Source: Bacteroidota bacterium
GTDB taxonomy: Bacteria; Bacteroidota; Bacteroidia; Bacteroidales; GCA-2748055
Assembly: GCA_024244665.1 (NCBI GenBank)
Contig: JAAEOI010000420.1
Location: forward strand, 1 to 5,845
Direction of reading: 5' to 3'
Length of the DNA: 5,845 bases
Positions 1 through 4,603 of this stretch are shown here, in pieces; the stretch's first letter is position 1, and every line of letters starts with the position of its first letter. Both the position numbers and the translations under genes were made by a program. The notes under the pieces were generated by a model that saw only the letters and a program-made list of their open reading frames with translations, made no database searches and was not told the origin of the DNA.

Positions 1-585
1 GCCAGCCTGGTCGAGCATGGCATCGATGAAAATACCATGTTCATCTTCTGCAGCGACAATGGTCCGCACAATCAGGGCGGGCATGATGTGGAGTTTTTTA
101 ACAGCAACGGCGATTTTCGTGGGGCAAAGACGGATCTTTACGAAGGGGGCATACGTACCCCGTTTTTTATCCGCTGGCCCAGGGTGATCAAGCCGGGACG
201 CGAGTCTGAGCACCTGGGGGCCTTCTTGGACGTGCTGCCCACCTTTGCAGAAATGGTCGGTTCCGAAGCCCCGGACGATTTGGATGGCATCTCTTTCCTG
301 CCTTTGCTTCAGGGGATGCAGGACCGGCAAATGAAGCATCCCTATTTGTACTGGGAACTGAATGCGGTAGGAGGGAAGCAGGCCATCCGGAAGGGCAAGT
401 GGAAGGCCGTGAAACTGAATGTAGCCAATGATGAGCCTGTCCTTACAGAACTGTACAACCTGGAAACCGATCCGGGGGAAACTACTAATGTGGCAGGTAA
501 ATATCCAAAGGTGCTGGATGAAATCATGCCCTTATTTGAAGAAGCGCATGATGATTTCTCAGGCAATTTTATTCTTCAGAATTGA
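1..585 (+). CDS. Sulfatase (S1 family), C-terminal part, 5' end outside window
   Basis: The reading frame is open from the first base and ends at TGA 583-585, giving 194 residues of a longer protein; formylglycine sulfatases usually have about 450-550. Seen: 'FCSDNG' (fragment residues 16-21), whose Asp-Asn pair supplies calcium ligands in S1 sulfatases. It is followed by 'PHNQGGH' and then 'FRGAKTDLYEGGIRTP' (39-54), the conserved block whose Lys contacts the substrate sulfate, and 'RWP'. Further on come the usual 'DVLPTFAEMVG', 'DGISFLPLL' and the C-terminal 'YNLETDPGETTNVA' segment. By family knowledge these enzymes hydrolyse sulfate esters, in Bacteroidota mostly from host or algal glycans, in the periplasm or at the surface. 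The catalytic Cys/Ser-x-Pro-x-Arg motif and any signal peptide lie upstream of the window, so activity, localisation and subfamily cannot be judged. The family call is secure; the substrate is unknown. Confidence 0.95.
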   Translation, partial: ASLVEHGIDENTMFIFCSDNGPHNQGGHDVEFFNSNGDFRGAKTDLYEGGIRTPFFIRWPRVIKPGRESEHLGAFLDVLPTFAEMVGSEAPDDLDGISFLPLLQGMQDRQMKHPYLYWELNAVGGKQAIRKGKWKAVKLNVANDEPVLTELYNLETDPGETTNVAGKYPKVLDEIMPLFEEAHDDFSGNFILQN

Positions 586-682
586 TTATAATTATGGAAA
601 CGGCAGGGCTCCGGACTCTCGCATACTGCACCCATTCGATATCCGAAATACCAAGCGATTCTGCAACATTTATTTGTGCTTA

Positions 683-2380
683 TCAGGGTTTTTCAAGCGC
701 TTTCAGATTTACCATTATAAACCTGTTCTTACTCATTTCAGGAACCATCACAATTCCCCTTTTAGCATCGATTCCAAGATCCGCAAATTGATTAAATCCT
801 GTCACAAGCTCTGTTACATCCCCTTCTTCGGAAACCTGAAGCAGGCGTCCGCCGGTCCAGTCTGTGACATAAAAATAGTCACCATATTTCACAACTCCGT
901 CAATATTGGCAATGGGTTTCCCTTTGCCTACCGGGGTTATTTCCTTGCTTCTCAGATCAATCTTCAACAGGGTCCCCTTTTTGCTGGTTTCAAAAGTTTC
1001 AGGATTGGTAATTGTTCCCCAGGTAGCCACAATCAGATTTTCCCCATCAACCCATAGCCCATTGGGAAAATCCAGCAAGGTGTTTTCCAGGAAAACATCA
1101 ACCTTTCCTCGCTTATTCAAACGATAGATCCTGTTCCCAAAAGTATCCGAAATATAGACCTCCCCGCCGGGCGATACAGCCACATCATTAATGAATTCGG
1201 CCCCTGGTAGTTTTATCTTTCTAATGATTTCGCCTTTGGAGATATCAATCTCCACCAGGACTCCCCGGTCTCCTACATAGAGTTTATTTTTATATGCAGC
1301 CATACCCGTGGGAGCATCGAGGCCCTCAACCCACCGGTTTGAAATGACCTTCCTGTCTTTATCCAGGCGGGTAATCCATCCATAATCGTCTTCTTCCAGC
1401 GTTACCTTTTCGCCTCCCAGATTTGAAATAAACCATGTTTCAGATGTTTCGTCCCAGCAGACATTTTCAGGATTATCCAGGATAAGATCCAGGCTGGTAT
1501 TTAATTCAATGCCGGTAGCCTCCACCAATTCGTTCCATTTGGCGATGGATCTTGAAAGGTGATCGAGTGGGTTTTGTTCAATTCCATAAGTGTGCAGAAA
1601 CATCTCGCTGCTGAAATTGATCTTTTGCATGGCCATTACAAACTCCTCAACCGGAAAATCACCTTCATCCAAAGGTTTAATGGCATCCGACCAGTCTCCT
1701 TTTTCCAATGCTTGCATGGTATAATCTGTCCCGGAGATTGAAGCGTATTTTAAGTGTGGAGCTGCCTTTATGGCCACATCCAGAAGCCTGTCTCTGTTCC
1801 CTGCTCTCATTTCATGACAAAGATGCATGGAAAGGTAGAGGTTTGGCATTCCAACTTTCTCAATATAGGGAAGGGCCTGTTCAACAGATTCTATTAAATT
1901 ATTGTCGTGTGGATAGATCACCACATCGGTGCCGGTCTTCCCGGCCTCTACACACATCTCTTTTAAAACAGAAACGACCTTTTCTTCCGTGGCATGCTCA
2001 CTATTTTTTATAATCGTCCACAGGGAGGTTGTGGGTGATAGCGCTAAGGATTGTTTCCAGAGTTGATTCCAGCTTCCATCTGCCTTGATACTTATTGGAA
2101 AGAATACTACCGGGATGGAAAAATTCCCTGACTTAACTTCCCGGGTCGACAAATACTGTTTTAGTTTATCTAAATCCTCTTCCTTTCCAACTCTAAATGT
2201 TACTCCCTTGTAACCCAGCTTAGTCAGGTGCTCAGCTCGTTGTTCAACGGGAATGGATTCCATGGGAAGGAAGTCAAATGTGTAGAGTGAAGCATCAAGC
2301 CCCTGTGCGTTCAGTGAGATGGCTATGATCAAAAAGGTAACTCCACATAGAGTTCTGTTCAAAAAGGTGCTGTTTTTCAT
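683..2380 (-). CDS. Exported TIM-barrel (xylose isomerase-like) and SMP-30/gluconolactonase-like propeller fusion protein
   Basis: This is a complete 565-residue protein with its ATG at 2380-2378 and TGA at 685-683. Residues 1-25 form a signal peptide (hydrophobic core 'GVTFLIIAISL', cleavage likely after 'LNA' before Gln26), so it acts outside the cytoplasm; this also supports the start chosen, although no Shine-Dalgarno is visible. Residues about 30-285 resemble the AP-endonuclease-2 / sugar phosphate isomerase-epimerase barrel: 'HLTKLGYKGVTF', 'VVIYPHDN' (153-160), 'LYLSMHLCHEMRAGN' (181-195), 'KYASISGTD', 'FLHTYG'. The His/Asp/Glu cluster H158, D159, H186, H189, E190 is where metal ligands could sit, but I cannot confirm a canonical set. 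Residues about 296-560 resemble an SMP-30/NHL beta-propeller: 'DAPTGMAAYKNKLYVGD', 'INDVAVSPGGEVYISDTFGNRIYRL', 'LDFPNGLWVDGENLIVATWG', 'NIDGVVKYGDYFYVTDWTGG'. Such propellers include lactonases and pure binding proteins. Substrate and reaction are unknown. It is convergent with the sulfatase. Confidence 0.9.
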   Translation of the reverse strand: MKNSTFLNRTLCGVTFLIIAISLNAQGLDASLYTFDFLPMESIPVEQRAEHLTKLGYKGVTFRVGKEEDLDKLKQYLSTREVKSGNFSIPVVFFPISIKADGSWNQLWKQSLALSPTTSLWTIIKNSEHATEEKVVSVLKEMCVEAGKTGTDVVIYPHDNNLIESVEQALPYIEKVGMPNLYLSMHLCHEMRAGNRDRLLDVAIKAAPHLKYASISGTDYTMQALEKGDWSDAIKPLDEGDFPVEEFVMAMQKINFSSEMFLHTYGIEQNPLDHLSRSIAKWNELVEATGIELNTSLDLILDNPENVCWDETSETWFISNLGGEKVTLEEDDYGWITRLDKDRKVISNRWVEGLDAPTGMAAYKNKLYVGDRGVLVEIDISKGEIIRKIKLPGAEFINDVAVSPGGEVYISDTFGNRIYRLNKRGKVDVFLENTLLDFPNGLWVDGENLIVATWGTITNPETFETSKKGTLLKIDLRSKEITPVGKGKPIANIDGVVKYGDYFYVTDWTGGRLLQVSEEGDVTELVTGFNQFADLGIDAKRGIVMVPEMSKNRFIMVNLKALEKP

Positions 2381-2503
2381 TTGTGATTATTTTATCAATT
2401 ATTATGACCTGCAGTAGTCAGAACATGTGTCTGAGTAATATGTTCAAATATTATGAGCAATATATTCAATTTGCTATATTCATCCTTACACAACTGTCAG
2501 AGC

Positions 2504-2519
2504 AGCTAATATATTAGCT
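2504..2519. promoter_or_regulatory. Perfect 16-bp palindrome, probable operator 1 of the hipB-like gene
   Basis: AGCTAATATATTAGCT is identical to its own reverse complement over all 16 bases. It lies 44 bp before the hipB-like ATG, in the divergent intergenic region. Its right 13 bases recur at 2548-2560. HipB-type antitoxins are known to repress their own operon by binding several palindromes upstream of it, so an autoregulatory operator is the simplest reading. The sequence does not match the E. coli HipB site (TATCC-N8-GGATA), so the assignment rests on position and symmetry only. Confidence 0.5.
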
Positions 2520-2537
2520 AAAATGGATTATTGTGGT

Positions 2538-2551
2538 TATTATTGTATAAT
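2538..2551 (+). promoter_or_regulatory. Candidate promoter of the hipB-like gene
   Basis: TATTATTG (2538-2545) matches the Bacteroidota -7 consensus TAnnTTTG at all but one position, and a sigma-70-like TATAAT (2546-2551) overlaps it directly downstream. No good -33/-35 element is visible, so this is a weak call. If it is real, one palindrome would cover the upstream promoter element and the second would cover the transcription start, which fits repression. Confidence 0.25.
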
Positions 2552-2560
2552 ATATTAGCT
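2548..2560. promoter_or_regulatory. Second copy of the operator-like palindrome
   Basis: TAATATATTAGCT repeats 2507-2519 exactly. The inner TAATATATTA is a perfect 10-bp palindrome; the left AGC arm is not conserved here. The copy ends 2 bp before the ATG at 2563. The centre-to-centre spacing of the two copies is 41 bp, close to four helical turns, so two bound dimers would face the same side of the DNA. A weaker relative, AGCAATATATT, occurs at 2456-2466. Confidence 0.45.
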
Positions 2561-2562
2561 GT

Positions 2563-2844
2563 ATGGGAAGGTATAGTATAAACAAACTCCCTTCTGAAGT
2601 CCTGCTCAATACTTCGACGAAGGTCCGCGAACTTCGAAAAGAGGCGGGTTACTCACAGGCTGAACTTGCCAGGCGTTCAGGAGTATCATTAGGTAGTATA
2701 AAACGATTTGAAAACACAGGGCAGATTTCAATGGTCTCCTTTCTCAAAATCCTGCACCTGTTGAACAGACTGGAAGAGTTTGATAGCATTTTACAAGCAG
2801 GTGAGACCCTGGAGGAGATTGAGACGCTTTTCACCAATAAATAG
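2563..2844 (+). CDS. hipB: HipB-like XRE-family transcriptional regulator (antitoxin type)
   Basis: This is a complete 93-residue protein, ATG 2563 to TAG 2842-2844. Residues about 18-72 form a Cro/C1-type helix-turn-helix domain: 'KVRELRKEAGYSQAELARRSGVS' carries helices 1-2 and the start of the recognition helix 'SLGSIKRFENTG', and 'SFLKILHLLNRLEEF' follows as the closing helices. The short acidic tail 'ETLEEIETLF' resembles the C-terminal extension of Bacteroidota HipB-like proteins. In hipBA modules the antitoxin represses its own operon and binds the HipA kinase. The next gene, 9 bp downstream, is a broken hipA, so any toxin-neutralising role is probably obsolete here; DNA binding could persist because the domain looks intact and operator-like palindromes lie upstream. 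No Shine-Dalgarno is visible. The XRE call is firm; the HipB identity rests largely on the hipA neighbour. Confidence 0.88.
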   Translation: MGRYSINKLPSEVLLNTSTKVRELRKEAGYSQAELARRSGVSLGSIKRFENTGQISMVSFLKILHLLNRLEEFDSILQAGETLEEIETLFTNK

Positions 2845-2853
2845 ACATAAGGC

Positions 2854-3406
2854 ATGATTGGGATTGAAAGCTTGCATGTGTACATTTTCCTGGGTGATCA
2901 CGAGACGGAGATGGGGGAATTAGTCCTGGCCCGAAATCAGTCAGGCCTTTGACGGGGACAAATGGATTGGATTGGACGAGGTGGCGGCAGATATGAAGCA
3001 TTTCCTTGAAGGAGAAAGCTCTGATGTGATCGAGAAGCTTTACCGGCTTGGTGGTTCTTCCGGAGGAGCAAGGCCAAAAATCCTGGTCGGATACAATGAA
3101 GGTTCCAATCATATCATTTTTGGTGCTGAAGAGCTACCTGTAGGTTATGAGCACTGGATCATCAAGTTTCCTTCATCAATCGATTCTACTGATAGTGCAC
3201 ATATTGAATACGCTTATCATAAAATGGCGCTGGGTGCCGGCCTGGACATGAATGCATTTAAACTGTTTGCAGGAGAATCTGGTAAGAATTATTTCGGGAC
3301 AAAACGGTTCGACAGGGTTCATGGCCAGCGGATTCATATGCACTCAGCAAGTGGACAATTGGATGATAACTACAGAATTGCCACGGAAATAGCCTCAATA
3401 AATTAA
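2854..3406 (+). pseudogene. hipA: Decayed hipA toxin gene (frame break, internal loss, no kinase C-terminus)
   Basis: The frame opening at ATG 2854 gives 32 residues ('LHVYIFLGDHE..MGELVLA', like the HipA N-terminal subdomain) and stops at TGA 2950-2952. HipA similarity resumes in the +1 frame around 2940-2951 ('DGDKWIGLDEVAADMKHFLEG'). It goes on through 'LGGSSGGARPKILVGY', equivalent to the HipA Gly-rich loop with the autophosphorylated Ser, then 'HWIIKFP' and 'YFGTKRFDR', and ends in 'HMHSASGQLDDNYRI' before TAA 3404-3406. HipA kinases have about 400-440 residues; here the catalytic segment (the Asp in motifs like 'DxHxKNFS', and the later metal-binding Asp) is absent. The N-terminal part before the Gly-rich loop is also roughly 80-100 residues too short, an estimate from memory of the family. 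By family knowledge intact HipA phosphorylates glutamyl-tRNA synthetase. This remnant cannot be an active kinase. A GntR gene begins 72 bp downstream. Confidence 0.85.
2947..2953 (+). other. prfB-like +1 frameshift heptamer CTTTGAC at the hipA frame break
   Basis: In the frame of the hipA N-terminal piece the sequence reads CTT TGA C. A +1 slip here would leave the stop and read GAC in exactly the frame of the downstream hipA piece. CUU-UGA-C is the known programmed +1 site of release factor 2 (prfB). An AGG lies one base before the CTT, but the strong AGGGGG-type enhancer of prfB is missing. Because the gene is also truncated at its 3' end, chance or mutational decay is the more likely explanation. 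Confidence 0.25.
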
Positions 3407-3478
3407 TGCTCATTTCAATGAATTTTTATAATAAATCTTTCCCTGTTATCTGAAGCAACATGAAACCTGCACAAATTA

Positions 3479-4513
3479 ATGGAAGAGACAGACAAAATAC
3501 TAAGCTTATTCAGAATTGATGGCAGAAGCAAGGAACCCAAGTCAAAGCAGATCATAAATTCTGTTACTGAAGCGGTGAAAACAGAGGCCCTCCGGATCGG
3601 AGAGCGTCTTCCTTCGCTTAACAATATCAGTTTTGAACTGGATGTATCAAAGGATACGGTACAGCGGGCATATATCGGATTATGTGACAGGGGAATCATT
3701 GAATCTATTCCAGGCAAGGGTTTTTATGTGAAATCCAAGCCTTCCGATTCGGCCTTGAGCATTCTTCTTGTATTTAATAAATTGACGGCATACAAGAAAA
3801 GTATATACAATGCTTTTGTGCATTCCATGAATACCCAGGCAAGCATTGATTTTCATGTACATGATTATGATCCGAAGCGCTTCGAGGATATTATTAAGTC
3901 CCACCTGGACCGCTTTGATTACTATGTGATCATGCCCTTCTTTTATCACTACGACAAGAAGATCACAGACCTTTTTAAACTCATTCCCAGGAATAAGCTG
4001 GTCCTGGTGAATAAGGATGTTCCCTTCCTGGATTATGATTATCCTGTTGTTTACGAGGATTTTGAAAGTGACATCTGTGAAGCTTTGCTTCCTGTTTTAG
4101 ATGAACTCCGGAACTATAAGCGCTTTATACTGGTTTACCCGCTTGATCCTATGTCGAACCGCGAAATTATCACGGGTTTCGAGAATTTTTGCAGGATGCA
4201 CAGGCTTCCGCATGAAGTCCATATCGGCATGTCGGATATCATTCTTCAGAAAAAGGATCTATACATTATTATTGATGATGATGATCTGGCTGAATTTATA
4301 AAACTATGTGGAGACAAGGACTTCAGGATCGGGAAAGATGTGGGTATCATTTCCTACAATGAGACCGTCCTGAAGGAAGTACTTGCGGATGGCATAACCG
4401 TCATCAGCACCGACTTCAAATTCATGGGCGAAAGATTGGCCGGTATGCTCTTGAACGGCGAAAAGGTGAAGGTCAAAAATCCCTTCAGAATGATCAGAAG
4501 AAAATCCTTCTGA
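3479..4513 (+). CDS. GntR-family regulator with LacI/periplasmic-binding-like sensor domain
   Basis: This is a complete 344-residue protein, ATG 3479 to TGA 4511-4513; an in-frame TGA at 3461-3463 and the lack of another ATG after it fix the start. Residues about 20-86 are a GntR winged helix: 'KQIINSVTEAVKTEALRIGERLPS' leads to the helix-turn-helix 'ISFELDVSKDTVQRAYIGLCDRG' and the wing 'IIESIPGKGFYV'. Residues 92-344 form a two-lobed sugar-binding-protein-like effector domain: 'SILLVFNKL', 'FDYYVIMPFF', 'RFILVYP', 'ITGFENFCR', 'DVGIISYNETVLKEVLADGITVIS', and the closing 'FMGERLAGMLLNGEKVKVKNPFRM'. This architecture is shared with AraR and with Bacteroides FucR, which release DNA on binding a sugar or sugar derivative. 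Regulation of the adjacent lipoprotein gene, and perhaps the sulfatase neighbourhood, is inferred from position. The effector cannot be read from the sequence. A TATAAT at 3427-3432 could be its -10 box. Confidence 0.92.
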   Translation: MEETDKILSLFRIDGRSKEPKSKQIINSVTEAVKTEALRIGERLPSLNNISFELDVSKDTVQRAYIGLCDRGIIESIPGKGFYVKSKPSDSALSILLVFNKLTAYKKSIYNAFVHSMNTQASIDFHVHDYDPKRFEDIIKSHLDRFDYYVIMPFFYHYDKKITDLFKLIPRNKLVLVNKDVPFLDYDYPVVYEDFESDICEALLPVLDELRNYKRFILVYPLDPMSNREIITGFENFCRMHRLPHEVHIGMSDIILQKKDLYIIIDDDDLAEFIKLCGDKDFRIGKDVGIISYNETVLKEVLADGITVISTDFKFMGERLAGMLLNGEKVKVKNPFRMIRRKSF

Positions 4514-4539
4514 GAAGCTAGGTTATCTGCATTGTTTCA

Positions 4540-4561
4540 GGACAGTTCAGTACTGTTTTTT
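4540..4561 (+). terminator. Weak intrinsic terminator or operator dyad after the GntR gene
   Basis: ACAGT (4542-4546) and ACTGT (4552-4556) are complementary arms around a 5-base loop, and two flanking G-U pairs could extend the stem. Six T residues (4556-4561) follow, overlapping the last stem base. It lies 28 bp after the GntR stop codon, a natural place for a terminator. The stem is short and A/T-rich for that job. The overlapping perfect palindrome CAGTACTG (4548-4555) means it could instead be a regulator binding site ahead of the lipoprotein gene. Confidence 0.35.
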
Positions 4562-4574
4562 ATGAATGAGCATG

Positions 4575-4588
4575 TATAATTACAATTG
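4575..4588 (+). promoter_or_regulatory. Candidate promoter of the lipoprotein gene
   Basis: TATAAT (4575-4580), preceded by TG at 4573-4574, is directly followed by TACAATTG (4581-4588). The latter matches the Bacteroidota -7 consensus TAnnTTTG at all but one position. The pair lies 16-29 bp before the ATG at 4604. No clear -33 element is seen. It is downstream of the 4540-4561 dyad, so separate transcription from the GntR gene is plausible. Confidence 0.25.
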
Positions 4589-4603
4589 GAAAAACTATGC
4601 ACT

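Noticed and set aside
586..682. Terminator between the convergent sulfatase and 565-residue genes
   Set aside because: Only short dyads such as TTCG-N5-CGAA (635-647) are present, with no adjacent T tract on either strand, so no terminator is called in this 97-bp gap.
428..1057. Long plus-strand open frame crossing the sulfatase end and the minus-strand gene
   Set aside because: It overlaps two well-supported genes in other frames, and its translation shows no domain-like pattern; the part over 683-1057 is antisense to the propeller domain.
2445..2452. Minus-strand -7 box (AATATTTG) for the 565-residue gene
   Set aside because: One mismatch to TAnnTTTG in a very A/T-rich region, no suitable -33 element at the right distance; too weak to list as a feature.
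2831..3112. Minus-strand open frame over the hipA remnant
   Set aside because: It is antisense to recognisable HipA sequence and has no domain or start-site support.
2972..3406. A separate 144-residue gene starting at TTG 2972
   Set aside because: HipA similarity in this frame extends upstream of the TTG and the protein ends abruptly before the kinase catalytic motifs; it is a fragment of the broken hipA, not an independent gene.
3407..3478. Further hipA sequence after the early stop
   Set aside because: None of the three forward frames in this short gap shows HipA catalytic motifs; the remaining 3' half appears to be lost rather than frame-shifted.
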